The notes under the pieces were generated by a model. The model was not told where the DNA came from. It made no database searches and was given only the letters and a program-made list of their open reading frames with translations. From Costus lasius (taxonomy: Eukaryota; Streptophyta; Magnoliopsida; Zingiberales; Costaceae), in contig CM050454.1 of assembly GCA_027563935.2 (NCBI GenBank), positions 48,264,596 through 48,328,595 of the forward strand: a stretch of DNA of 64,000 nt, read 5' to 3'. A program made the position numbers and the translations under genes. This document shows, in pieces, positions 12,397 to 23,761 of this stretch. How positions within the stretch are numbered: the first letter of the stretch is position 1; each line of letters opens with the position of its first letter.

Positions 12397-13552
12397 TGAA
12401 AGTCCCCAAGGGGGGGCGAAACCCTATGCATGTAGATATAAATCTATGCAAGGCAGAATCTAGGGTTTCCTAGGATCGCTAATATGACATATGATCAACT
12501 TGTATAGAATGCAAAAAATTCTTACCAATGCCATTTCTTGGATGGCGACTTGGAAGCAGAGAGTGATGCTGCTCTCCTCCTAAGTAGACGCACACAAATG
12601 AGATCGCTTCCTCCTTGGCGTTCCTTGTGCTAGCAAAGATCTCCAAGAGTCCTGATCGAATGGAAGGGGATGAGATCAATTCCTGCTTGGCGTATCACTT
12701 TTCTCCTCCTTGGCGTGAGCCTTCTTCACCACACGAGAGAGCAAGTGGGGACGAGAGAAGAGGAGAGGCGAGAATAGAGGCAAATCCCTCAAACGTGAGG
12801 CGTGGTCTCAACTTGAGATCATGGCTTCTAAAAATAGCAAGCCACCTCTTCATGCGACCATGGGTTTACCCCAATCGCATTTTCCTCTTCCCTTTGAACC
12901 ATGCGCTCACATAATGAGCCGGTTCATTTTGGTTTGGTTCAAAGACCAAATAAACCCAAGCATCTGGTCCAGATCACAATAAACCCTAAAGGTTCAAGAT
13001 CCAACCGTTCATCTCTTGATGCTCCTGATCTCACCGATCTAGCATCAATTCTCTCGATCGAAGCTTACCGATCTCAAGCCCTAATCAATCAAACATGATC
13101 AGACCAGATCTCACTTACAATCAGAGATTAAATCCCTTTAAACTGAACCAAAATAATTCAGTCCACACGATCTGACTTAAGTAAGCCATATCATCAAATT
13201 GTGCGACCCTAAGGGTTTCCTTTAAATGTCGGTAACGATAACTTACGTTATCACGATCAATGAGGGGTATCTAGCAACACATCACTGTCTCCCGATATAA
13301 AGGAAAGAGTCTTCCAAGACTACACCCAAACCACAGTACAAGTGTGAATCCATTTCACTAGGCATACAAGTTTCCTTTGCCACTGGATGTTCTTATTGGA
13401 CAAGCGTGTCAAGCCTGTAGCTCCAATATGATGAGCATGATTAGATCAGATGAACATAGTCATCTGGGTATGGCCATACACTTTCTCAATCATCTCATCC
13501 AGGGGGCCCCTTTAGAACATCACACTCCAAACTAGGAGATGGCAATCCTATG
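12397..13552 (-). repeat. Element D 3' LTR, part 1 (left of E)
   Basis: The left boundary is TGAAAGTCCCC at 12397. The sequence matches 54967-56120 in the same orientation, with scattered substitutions. It includes the copia exon-1 signal (minus-strand ATG at 12534) and the TATA-like CTATTTTTAG read on the minus strand at 12838-12828. It is interrupted at 13552 by element E; ctatg (13548-13552) is the left TSD copy. Confidence 0.9.
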
Positions 13553-15202
13553 TAATGGAGGCAGCAGCCCTGCTTTAAAGAGACACGCTTGGGCTCGGAG
13601 GAAACCTCCTCAACATGGGCTCACCTAGAGCTCACTTGCTTTCTATTGTTTTGCATTGCATTTCATGGCATTTAGGTTAGTTTAAGCTTTCAAATAAAGC
13701 CATGCATCATATAGTCAATTATGGCAAGTTCAATTGTAGTAGGTTGTGCATTGTAATGCATGTAGTTCTTATGTACTTTGCATCATGGTAGGATAGTGCA
13801 TCCTTGCATTGGTTATATTTTTGGCAGGTCATTCAAGCTAAAGGTCAGCTCAATCTCCACTCCAAGGGCAGCTCAAACTCCACTCAACAAGTTCAGCTCA
13901 AGGAAGGAAAGAATGCTTCAACTCCTTCAACTCCAAGTTCAAAGATGAACTCACTTGCCAACTCAACTTCCACATTAGTTGGACGCCTCTCCCAATCAGC
14001 CACCTCAACCACCCAACCATGGATATGCGCCAACACATCAGCCAATCAAAGGAAGAATTCGAAATCAGCCCCAATCTAGATCCACAATCAAAGGGGAGCC
14101 TTTAATGAAAGATTCTATCAATGTCTTGCCGCCTAACTTTCTCAAGGAAGGAATTCAAATTTCGAATTCCTCATTTATGCGCCCACAACAAGCAAGGAAA
14201 GAGGTCATCTCGCCAACACAATGAGCCATTCAAATTTCAAATAACTTCCAAAGAAGCTTCACCAAAGAAGGAAAGAATCCACACTCTTAATTGCATTTAC
14301 ACCTTGAATTAAATGCTGAATTTTCTCTCCAATTTTGTAAGTGGCGCCTAAGGGGCAAATGACCACCTTGCCCACCCTCTACCTTGCCTATAAATGTAGC
14401 CTTCCTCATGTATTTTCGTAGCTTTGGATGAAATGAGAATTGTCTACTAGTTTCCTAAGTAAACATTAGTGTCGCCATAGTAGTAGTAGTGTTCTTCTAA
14501 GGGCCGAACCCTTCTTCTTCCATCTTCTCCACCAAAATTCTAAGAGGACTCCTCCCTTACATCTTCTAGCCGAAAGCTCTTCATCTCATAACCTCCATCT
14601 TGAGGCCAAGAACTCTCCAAGAGGACATGATGCGCAAGGAACAAGAAGGAGGGATCTTCAAACCAAGCAAGCTAAGTTTCTCCCTTTTTCCTTTGCTTTG
14701 TTTCCTCTTGTCATCCGAATAGCATCTACACTACTCTTTAATTTTGTAGTTGGCACAAGGAGGACAAGCAAATTGGTGGCGCATCTCCTCTTCTCTTTTC
14801 CCCCCTCTTCTAGTTAGGGTTCATATTAGCAAGGGAACTTGCGAGGACTAGCCTCCCCCTTGATTTAAGTGTGTAATATGAATCCGAGACTTGTTCGGAT
14901 CCCTTTATGTGTTTGTGTGTAATGCTCAACCATTTCTACACCTTCCATCAGAGTTGGACCGGTGAAGAACGGGGTGATACGATCCTTCAATTCTCAAGGG
15001 TCGCTCTGTAAGTTTAATTTCAGCATTTACTGCTTTTAGTAGTTGTAATCCCGGGTTTTTCCTTTACTATTATAAAATACAAAAAAAATTAGCTTCTCAA
15101 AATCTCGTTAGTTTAAATCCGGTTTTCCCTTATTATCTACTTATCTATCAAAACGGATTTTGAAAATCGTTGTTTGAGTGTTATAGACCCCGCCCTACAT
15201 CA
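13553..15202 (+). repeat. Element E 5' LTR (1650 bp)
   Basis: The first base pair of the terminal motif is mutated (TA rather than TG); the 3' copy at 17996 begins TGATGGAGGC. It ends CCCTACATCA at 15202. Near its end lie the sequence TTGGACCGGTGAAGAAC (from about 14953) and a 5' splice-site-like GTAAGT at 15008, both shared in modified form with the H LTR. Small frames at 13804-14312 are repeated in the other LTR and look like noise. Confidence 0.92.
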
Positions 15203-15204
15203 GT

Positions 15205-15216
15205 TGGTATCAGAGC
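15205..15216 (+). other. Primer-binding site of element E
   Basis: TGGTATCAGAGC matches the initiator tRNA-Met site exactly, two bases after the 5' LTR end. Confidence 0.9.
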
Positions 15217-15278
15217 ATAGGTTCCTAGTTTAGATTTTTAAAGCCTCAAAACTTTATTTTCTAACTCCTAGGCGATCT

Positions 15279-18071
15279 TTGGAATTAGGTTGTTTGAAAG
15301 AATTTGGATCCATAACAGACTACGTATCTATCTATCACTTTGCCCTATTTTCAAAAACTTATATTCTTTCAAAAACACCCATGCAAACTCGGTCTAAAAC
15401 TCAACAACAAGAACAAGAACTCACAATGGATAATACTTCTTTGAATGAGAAATTTGACTTCTTGACTGAGCAAATAGGAGCCCTTACCCGAGGTCTTACC
15501 CAACTTACCACTGAGTTCCATGACTTTAGAGAAAGGTCTTCTAACCATGTTCCTAGTGAACCACCTCCTAGTCCAATTCATGTGGAAACTCAACAACCAC
15601 CTGTATGGAATGGGCCTCAAAATCCAAACCATACTGGGACTCAACCACCCCCTATGTGGAATGGACAACAAGTTCCAACCCATGTAGGAACTCAACCCCC
15701 ACCTATGTGGAATGGGCATCAAACCCCAAACCATGTAGGAACCCAACCACCCCCTATGTGGAATGGATATCCCAATCCAAACCATGTAGGAACCCAACCA
15801 CCCCCTATGTGGAATGGATATCCCAATCCAAACCATGTAGGAACCCAACCACCCCCTATGTGGACTGGATATCCCAATCCAAACCATGTAGGAACCCATC
15901 AACCACCTATGTGGAATGGACACCCAGCTCCAACTCCACCTCAACCCAGATTTAGGGAGGATGATGTGCACCGCGCCATCAAACTCAATCCCCCAACCTT
16001 CAATGGGTCCTTAGATCCCCGTGACTTCCTAGATTGGTCAACCAAGCTTGAACAGTACTTTGAATGGAGCATGATACCCGACCATAGCAAAGTTCGGTTT
16101 GCCAAATGTCTCCTAGAAGGGAATGCTAGGTTGTACTGGACCAACATAGAAAACAACCTAGAGAGATCCAACCGACCTCCCATAGACAACTGGATAGAGA
16201 TGCGTCAGCAGCTCAAAATGAAGTAAGTTCCCTCATACTTTCAAAACAAGTTGTATGACCAAGCTAGCAGCCTAACCCAAGGAGCCATGACTGTAGACCA
16301 ATACACTGCCAGTTTTGAGGAGTTGCTCCTTAGAGGTAACATAAGGGAAGAACCCCAATTCTCCCTTAGTAGGTATAAGAATGGCCTCAGATCTGAAATT
16401 AGGAAAGGCCTTACCTACTACCAAATAGACTCCATAGAGGTTGCCCACCTTAGAGCTAAGGAAATAGAACAAGAAATTAAGAATGCCTTTAGGAAAGAAG
16501 TTAGTACCCCTAACCCAAGTCCTAAACCCACCAATCCCTCTAGCTCTAGCATTCCCAAACCCAAGCCCTCTAGCTATCAAGAACTATCAAGGGTCACATG
16601 TCATGCTTGTAGGCAACCTGGACATTTTATGAAAGACTGCCCTAAAAAGGTTTTGTACCTAGGAGAAGAAACCCAAACCCCTAGCCTTGAAGACCTTAAT
16701 GACCCTGATTCTAAATGTCAAGTCTTTGAAGAACTAGAGTATGATAGTAATGAAGAATCAGCCCAAAACACCTTAGGAGTCATTAGGTGTAACTTGATCC
16801 AACCCTCACCCACTGATGACTGGCGAAGAACTAGTATCTTCCATACTTACACGAAATGCAATGGAAACATGTGCAAAGTAGTGATAGATGGGGGTAGTAG
16901 CCTCAACGCAGTCTCCCACTCTGCTGCCGCCAAGTTCAAACTTAAGGTAGAGGTTCACCCTATACCTTACAATATCTCCTGGGTCAATCAAACAAATGTG
17001 CCTGTAACCCATAGGAGTCTTGTGCCATTACAGTTTGGTAGCTATGAAGGACGAGTCTGGTGTGACATCATCACTATGGATGTTGCACAAGTCCTACTAG
17101 GCAGACCCTGGCTATATGACATGAATGTAGTCCACTATGCCCGGACTAACACTTATGTCTTCAGCCACTCAGGTCAGAAGATCAAACTAAAACCATCCAT
17201 GCCTAGAGAACTTAGAGCTTCAACCAACAAGGGAGTCATAGCTGAGTCTAAACCAACCCAAACAACCCTCCAACTGATGATACCTCAAGAATTACTTAGG
17301 GACACCCAACCTGATCAACCCTTATGCCCCATAGTCCTTAAGGAAACCGACCTAGGTGAACAACCCAAACCAAAGCCACCCCTTGAGATAGAGCCTCCTA
17401 CTGAAACACTCATACCCTACCAAGACCCTTATGAGTTTCCAAAGCTAGGAGTTGACCTAGACCCTAAGTCCTCTAAACCATCTCTTGAATTAGGACTTTT
17501 AGCTCCTCATCCTCTGAACTATAGATCCTGTCTTATAGAACTTGGCCCCAAGACTTCAGGGTTAAATAACATTGATACTGCTTTACTTCCCCTACATGTT
17601 GTTGAACATATAGACTTTGTTATGCCTAGCCAATTTAGTAGCACTATGAAGCTTTATCCTAAGTGTACTAATAAGCATGGCCGGAAAAGGTACTCTAATG
17701 TAGGAGACCCTGAACCCAAGATCCCCACCCCTATCCATGAGGAGGATCCCCCTCTCTACCAAGAGCCCCTCTTTATGCCTGATTCAAATGTCAAACATGA
17801 GCTAGAGATTGAGGCTATCATTGGGGATCAAACCCGACTGACCACTGAAGAGATACAAGTGACTTACAGAGTTAGATTCCTCAATGGTGTTGAGGACTGG
17901 CTCTTTGAGGAAGAACTTGATAAGGCCACCCCTATGTTACTCCAAGGGTACAAGGACAATTCTCCAGAGGAGAATTTTTTCAACCCGGGGAGAGCTGATG
18001 GAGGCAGCAGCCCTGCTTTAAAGAGACACGCTTGGGCTCGGAGGAAACCTCCTCAACATGGGCTCACCTAG
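15279..18071 (+). pseudogene. gag-pro: Element E Gag-protease-chromodomain ORF with one in-frame stop
   Basis: A single reading frame is broken only by TAA at 16224-16226; both sides are in the same frame. The conventional Gag start is the ATG at 15381. Before the stop come a proline-rich repeat region and the start of the retrotransposon Gag domain; the domain resumes right after the stop. Counting from 16251, a CCHC knuckle lies at codons 117-130, a protease motif VIDGGSS with D213 follows, and a segment about 518-560 resembles a chromodomain. The frame ends at 18071, about 25 codons inside the 3' LTR. No RT, RNase H or integrase motif exists between protease and chromodomain, so the core of pol is deleted. 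The stop may be a nonsense mutation or a readthrough site; the former seems likelier. Confidence 0.85.
15583..15939 (+). repeat. Seven-unit 51-bp coding minisatellite in element E gag
   Basis: About seven tandem copies of a 17-residue unit with the core GTQPPPMWNG lie in frame in Gag. The middle copies are nearly identical and the outer ones diverged, as expected of recent expansion. The period is a multiple of three, so copy-number change keeps the frame. An antisense open frame across this stretch is a by-product of the repeat. Confidence 0.9.
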
Positions 18072-19645
18072 AGCTCACTTGCTTTCTATTGTTTTGCATT
18101 GCATTTCATGGCATTTAGGTTAGTTTAAGCTTTCAAATAAAGCCATGCATCATATAGTCAATTATGGCAAGTTCAATTGTAGTAGGTTGTGCATTGTAAT
18201 GCATGTAGTTCTTATGTACTTTGCATCATGGTAGGATAGTGCATCCTTGCATTGGTTATATTTTTGGCAGGTCATTCAAGCTAAAGGTCAGCTCAATCTC
18301 CACTCCAAGGGCAGCTCAAACTCCACTCAACAAGTTCAGCTCAAGGAAGGAAAGAATGCTTCAACTCCTTCAACTCCAAGTTCAAAGATGAACTCACTTG
18401 CCAACTCAACTTCCACATTAGTTGGACGCCTCTCCCAATCAGCCACCTCAACCACCCAACCATGGATATGCACCAACACATCAGCCAATCAAAGGAAGAA
18501 TTCGAAATCAGCCCCAATCTAGATCCACAATCAAAGGGGAGCCTTTAATGAAAGATTCTATCAATGTCTTGCCGCCTAACTTTCTCAAGGAAGGAATTCA
18601 AATTTCGAATTCCTCATTTATGCGCCCACAACAAGCAAGGAAAGAGGTCATCTCGCCAACACAATGAGCCATTCAAATTTCAAATAACTTCCAAAGAAGC
18701 TTCACCAAAGAAGGAAAGAATCCACACTCTTAATTGCATTTACACCTTGAATTAAATGCTGAATTTTCTCTCCAATTTTGTAAGTGGCGCCTAAGGGGAA
18801 AATGACCACCTTGCCCACCCTCTACCTTGCCTATAAATGTAGCCTTCCTCATGTATTTTCGTAGCTTTGGATGAAATGAGAATTGTCTACTAGTTTCCTA
18901 GGTAAACATTAGTGTCGCCATAGTAGTAGTAGTGTTCTTCTAAGGGCCGAACCCTTCTTCTTCCATCTTCTCCACTAAAATTCTAAGAGGACTCCTCCCT
19001 TACATCTTCTAGCCGAAAGCTCTTCATCTCATAACCTCCATCTTGAGGCCAAGAACTCTCCAAGAGGACATGATGCGCAAGGAACAAGAAGGAGGGATCT
19101 TCAAACCAAGCAAGCTAAGTTTCTCCCTTTTTCCTTTGCTTTGTTTCCTATTGTCATCCGAATAGCATCTACACTACTCTTTAATTTTGTAGTTGGCGCA
19201 AGGAGGACAAGCAAATTGGTGGCGCATCTCCTCTTCTCTTTTCCCCCCTCTTCTAGTTAGGGTTCATATTAGCAAGGGAACTTGCGAGGACTAGCCTCCC
19301 CCTTGATTTAAGTGTGTAATATGAATCCGAGACTTGTTCGGATCCCTTTATGTGTTTGTGTGTAATGCTCAACCATTTCTACACCTTCCATCAGAGTTGG
19401 ACCGGTGAAGAACGGGGTGATACGATCCTTCAATTCTCAAGGGTCGCTCTGTAAGTTTAATTTCAGCATTTACTGCTTTTAGTAGTTGTAATCCCGGGTT
19501 TTTCCTTTACTATTATAAAATACAAAAAAAATTAGCTTCTCAAAATCTCGTTAGTTTAAATCCGGTTTTCCCTTATTATCTACTTATCTATCAAAACGGA
19601 TTTTGAAAATCGTTGTTTGAGTGTTATAGACCCCGCCCTACATCA
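17996..19645 (+). repeat. Element E 3' LTR (1650 bp)
   Basis: It begins TGATGGAGGC just after the purine-rich CCGGGGAGAGC (polypurine tract, about 17985-17995) and ends CATCA at 19645. The TSD ctatg follows at once, and D LTR sequence resumes. Confidence 0.93.
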
Positions 19646-20167
19646 CTATGTCTATCACCAACGCCCCAACATGACTCATGCTCACCATCCAAGATAGTCT
19701 ATAACCATTATGTTTCAAATGATATCGAACTACCTCAAAACAATGCCAATCATCATTTAGAAACACAAGTGATCTCAAGTCAGAGGAAGTATGCCACTTG
19801 TTCGCATACAAGGATTATTCACATTGTGACAAGCAATTGAACATCCTAGTAGGGTCTGTCCAGTACATCCAATGTACCCATGAGTCTACATCTTATTCCA
19901 TGCTCGAAGCATCCTATAAGATTAGAACACATATTAGTCTCAATCATATCAAGGTTGTCTCATGTTCACCAAGATATCTCGACTAAGGACTATACTGCAT
20001 GTCAGCCTAGTTGAACATCATTGAGACATTATTCAGAAGTATACATATTGCAGTAGATAATGTAACAACCTGAATAAGAACCATTGCCATTATAAACATG
20101 AAGTTTATGCATGATACTACTATAATCCCAAGGCCTCAAACATTATCCTTAAGGTCATACCCCAACA
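19646..20167 (-). repeat. Element D 3' LTR, part 2 (right of E)
   Basis: The sequence continues the LTR interrupted at 13552 and matches 56116-56637. It ends at 20167 with ATACCCCAACA, the reverse complement of the family LTR start TGTTGGGGTAT. Purine-rich minus-strand sequence at 20168-20176 (GTGGGAGAT) is the polypurine tract. Confidence 0.9.
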
Positions 20168-20187
20168 ATCTCCCACTTGCACTTAAT

Positions 20188-22037
20188 CTAATGGTTGAGA
20201 AATCTCAAACCCATATTATTACAGTGCTTCTCATGCTTCTGCTGCGCCAGAGGCTTTGTAAGTGGGTCAGCCAGATTGTCGTCTGTATGAACCTTGCAGA
20301 CTTTGATCTCGCCACGATCAATGATCTCCCGGATCAAGTGAAACCGTCTCTGTATGTGCTTGAACTTCTGGTGCGACCGTGGTTCCTTTGCCTATGCTAT
20401 GGCTCCAGTGTTATCACAGAAGATAACCAAAGGATCTGCACTCGAAGGAACAACACCAAGTTCCTGAATGAACTTACGAATCCACACTGCCTCCTTAGAT
20501 GCTTCTGAGGCTGCAACATACTCGGCTTCTGTTGTGGAATCAGCAACAATAGATTGTTTGAAACTTTTCCACACCACTGCACCTCCATTCAAGCTAAAAA
20601 CATAGCCTGATTGCGATCGGAAATCATCCTGGTCAGATTGGAACGAAGCGTCAGTATATCCTTCAATACTGAGTTCTTCCTGACCACCATACACCAAGAA
20701 CATATCTTTGGTCCACCGAAGATATTTCAAAATGTTCTTGACTGCAATCCAGTGCGCCTGACCTGGATTACTTTGGAACCGACTGGTCACGCTTAACCCG
20801 TAAGCGACGTCTGGGCGAGTACACAACATCGCATACATAATGGATCCAATAGCCGAAGCATAAGGCGTATTGTCCATTTCATCTTTCTCAGTCTGTGTTT
20901 GTGGACACTGACTCTTCGAAAGATTCAGACCATGTCTGACTGGAAGATATCCTCTTTTAGAATTTTCTAAATGAAATCGCTCCAGGACTTTATCGATGTA
21001 AGTACTCTGGCACAGCCCGAGAAGCCTCTTAGATCTATCTCTGTAGATCTTCACACCTAATACATAGGCTGCTTCTCCTAAATCTTTCATCTGGAAACAT
21101 TTTCTTAACCATGCTTTAACCGCATGCAGTTCAGGAATATCATTTCCAATGATTAAGATATCATTAACGTAGAGGACTAGGAAAGTAATTACGCTCCCAC
21201 TAAACCTCTTATATACACACGGGTCATCTTCATTCTTGATGAAACCAAACTCACAGATTGATTCATCAAAATGAATATTCCAGCTTCTTGATGCTTGCTT
21301 AAGTCCATAAATGGACTTCTTTAACTTGCATATTTTATGACGATCTGATGGATTGGTGAAACCTTCAGGTTGTGTCATATACACATCCTCATCCAGTTTT
21401 CCATTAAGGAAAGCAGTCTTCACATCCATCTGCCAGATCTCATAATCATAATATGCTGCTATCGCGAGAATAATCCGAATAGACTTGAACATAGCTATAG
21501 GAGAGAAAGTTTCATCATAATCTATCCCGTAGATTTGTTTGAAACCTTTCGCAACTAGCCTGCCTTTATAGGTAACCACGTTACCATCCATGTCAATCTT
21601 CTTCTTGAAGATCCATTTATAGCCTATAGGGATTACTCCCAGAGGCGGATCAACCAAATCCCAGACTTGGTTATCTGACATGGAGTCCATCTCGGCTCGC
21701 ATAGCTTCAAGCCATCTCGCTGATTCTGGTCCACTGACCGCATCCCCATAAGTGAGGGGTTCATCATCAATGATGTAGACTCCGTCATAGCGCTCAGGCT
21801 ATCGACGGATCCTTCCCGATCTTCGCGGTTCCCGTGATATCTGAGCCTCAGGTTGTTCAGTAACCTGATCTACTGGCTCAGGCTCATCCAACTGTGCATG
21901 ACTACTTTGTCCTTCTTCTGGATTCTCATCCAGCTTTATTTCTCTCCCACTGGCCTCTTGCAGAAGAAATTCCTTCTCAAGAAAAATAGCCGTCCGAGCA
22001 ACAAACACCTTGTTCTCTTTGGGATCGAAGAAATAAT
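20188..22037 (-). pseudogene. pol: Element D pol, 3' segment (integrase C-terminus, RT, RNase H)
   Basis: This is the downstream part of D gag-pol, cut by element C at 22037 and continuing from 42022. It encodes the end of integrase, reverse transcriptase and RNase H. Three lesions are visible: TAG at 21799-21801 replacing a glutamine codon after the RRSGRIRR motif, an RT active site reading YVND instead of YVDD (Asn codon 21163-21165), and TAG at 20392-20394 in RNase H. The normal family stop is at 20188-20190. With these defects the copy cannot make active enzyme. F supplied the reference for judging each change. Confidence 0.9.
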
Positions 22038-23747
22038 TGTTGGGGTATGCCCTTAAGGCTAATGTTTGAGGCCTTGGGATTCTTTCAGTATCATGTATAA
22101 ACTCTTAAGTGTATAAACTCTTAAGTTTATAAAGGCAATGGTTGTTATTCAGTTTGTTACATTGTCTGCTGCAATAAGTGTGCTTCTGAATAATGTCTCA
22201 ATGCTGTTCAGCTAGGCTGACATGCTCTATGTCCTTAGTCGAGATATCTTGGTGAACATGAGACAGCCTTGATATGATGGAGACTAATATGTGTTCTAAT
22301 CTTATAGGATGCTTCGAGCATGGAATAAGATGTAGACTCATGGGTACATTGGATGTACTGGACAGACCCTACTAGGATATTCAATTGCTTGTCACAATGT
22401 GAATAATCCTTGTTTGCAACAAGTGGCACATATCCTCTGACTTGAGATCACTTGTGTTTCTAAATGATGATTGTCATTGTTTTGAGGTAGTTCAATATCA
22501 TTTGAAACATAATGGTTATAGATTATCTTGGATAATGATCATGAGTCAGGTTAGGGCACTAGTGATAGATATAGGATTGCCGTCTCCTTGTTTAAGGAGT
22601 GTGATGTTCTAAAGGGGCCCCCTGAATGAGATGATTGAGAAAGTGTATGGCCATACCCAGGTGACTATGTTCATCTGATCTAATCATGCTCATCATATTG
22701 GAGCTACAGGCTTGACACGCTTGTCCAATAAGAACATCCAGTGGCAAAGGAAACATGTATGCCTAGTGAAGTGGATTCACACTTGTGCTGTGGTTTGGGT
22801 GTAGTCTTGGAAGACTCTTTCCTTTATATCGGGAGACAGTGATGTGTTGCTAGATACCCCTCACTGATCGTGATAAAGTAAGTTATCGTTACCGACATTT
22901 AAAGGAAACCCTCAGGGTCGCACAATTTGATGATATGGCTTACTTAGGTCAGATCGTGTGGACTGAATTGTTTTGGTTCAGTTTAAAGGAGTTTAAACTC
23001 TGATTGTAAGTGAGATCTGGTCTGATCATGTTTGATTGATTAGGGCTTGAGATCGGTAAGCTTCGATCGAGAGATTTGATGCTAGATCAGTGAGATCAAG
23101 AGCATCGAGAGATCAACGGTTAGATCTTGAACCTTTAGGTTCAATGAGATCGACCATGGCTTGGGCTGATTTAATTTGGTCTTGAACCAAATTCAATTGA
23201 ACCGGCTCATCATGTGAGCGCTTGGTTCAAAAGGATCAAAGGGTGAAGAGGAGTTGCGTTCGGTTCACTTGAAGTGAACGCATAACGCTTGAGAAATAAT
23301 GGGTTGCTATTTTTGGAATGTTTTTGCAACGCCTCCACGTTCATGAGGAACGTTTTCTCTTATCGCCTCTCATCACCTCTTGACGTTTTGCTTGCTCTCG
23401 TGTGACGACTCTCTCGACGAGTGTAGAGAAGGCTTTCGGCAAGCACCAAGAGATCTCATCTCCTCCACGCAAAGAACTCCTTAGAACCTTGCTAGCACAA
23501 GGAGCACTAAGGGAGTAGGCGACATCATTTGTGTGCGTACCATTTGGAGGAGAAGCGCTTGAGTCTCTTCTTCCTAAACGCCATCCAAGCAATGGCTTTG
23601 GTAAGAATCGTTTCCTTGATTCTTGTTTGCAATCGCATATAAGTTGATCTTATAATATGTAAAGATCCTAGAAACCCCCTTCCGCTGCATGAAAAACTCC
23701 ATATGCGCCTATCTAGGGTTTCGCTCCCCCTTGAAGGGGACTCTTCA
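22038..23747 (+). repeat. Element C 5' LTR (1710 bp)
   Basis: Starts TGTTGGGGTATG, ends GGGGACTCTTCA. Within it are the TATA-like GCTATTTTT at 23306-23314 and the candidate first coding exon ATGGCTTTG at 23592-23600, followed by GTAAGA. Short open frames at 22235 and 23341 recur in the other LTRs and are not supported. Confidence 0.95.
23306..23314 (+). promoter_or_regulatory. Candidate copia TATA element (C; also D, F, G, I)
   Basis: The motif CTATTTTT(A/G) lies 280-308 bp upstream of the exon-1 ATG in every LTR of the family: 23306 (C), 46511 (F), 59104 (G), 62743 (I), and minus-strand 12838 (D 3' LTR). Constant spacing over diverged flanks supports a core-promoter role, but no start site can be seen. 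Confidence 0.35.
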
Positions 23748-23749
23748 AT

Positions 23750-23761
23750 TGGTATCAGAGC
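23750..23761 (+). other. Primer-binding site of element C
   Basis: TGGTATCAGAGC matches initiator tRNA-Met exactly, two bases after the LTR end at 23747. Confidence 0.92.

Larger units (their letters stand above)
13553..19645 (+). mobile_element. Element E: non-autonomous gypsy derivative (Gag-protease only)
   Basis: A 6.1-kb element has two 1650-bp LTRs (13553-15202 and 17996-19645) with about 7 differences seen (about 0.4 percent), and a perfect TSD ctatg at 13548-13552 and 19646-19650. The interior encodes Gag, a zinc knuckle, a protease and a chromodomain-like tail, but no reverse transcriptase, RNase H or integrase. It fits the TR-GAG type of element, which must borrow pol functions. 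It lies in the D 3' LTR in the opposite orientation. Confidence 0.92.

Noticed and set aside
15369..15971. 200-codon open frame antisense to E gag
   Set aside because: It is the reverse of the 51-bp coding repeat; open frames on the opposite strand follow from the repeat period.
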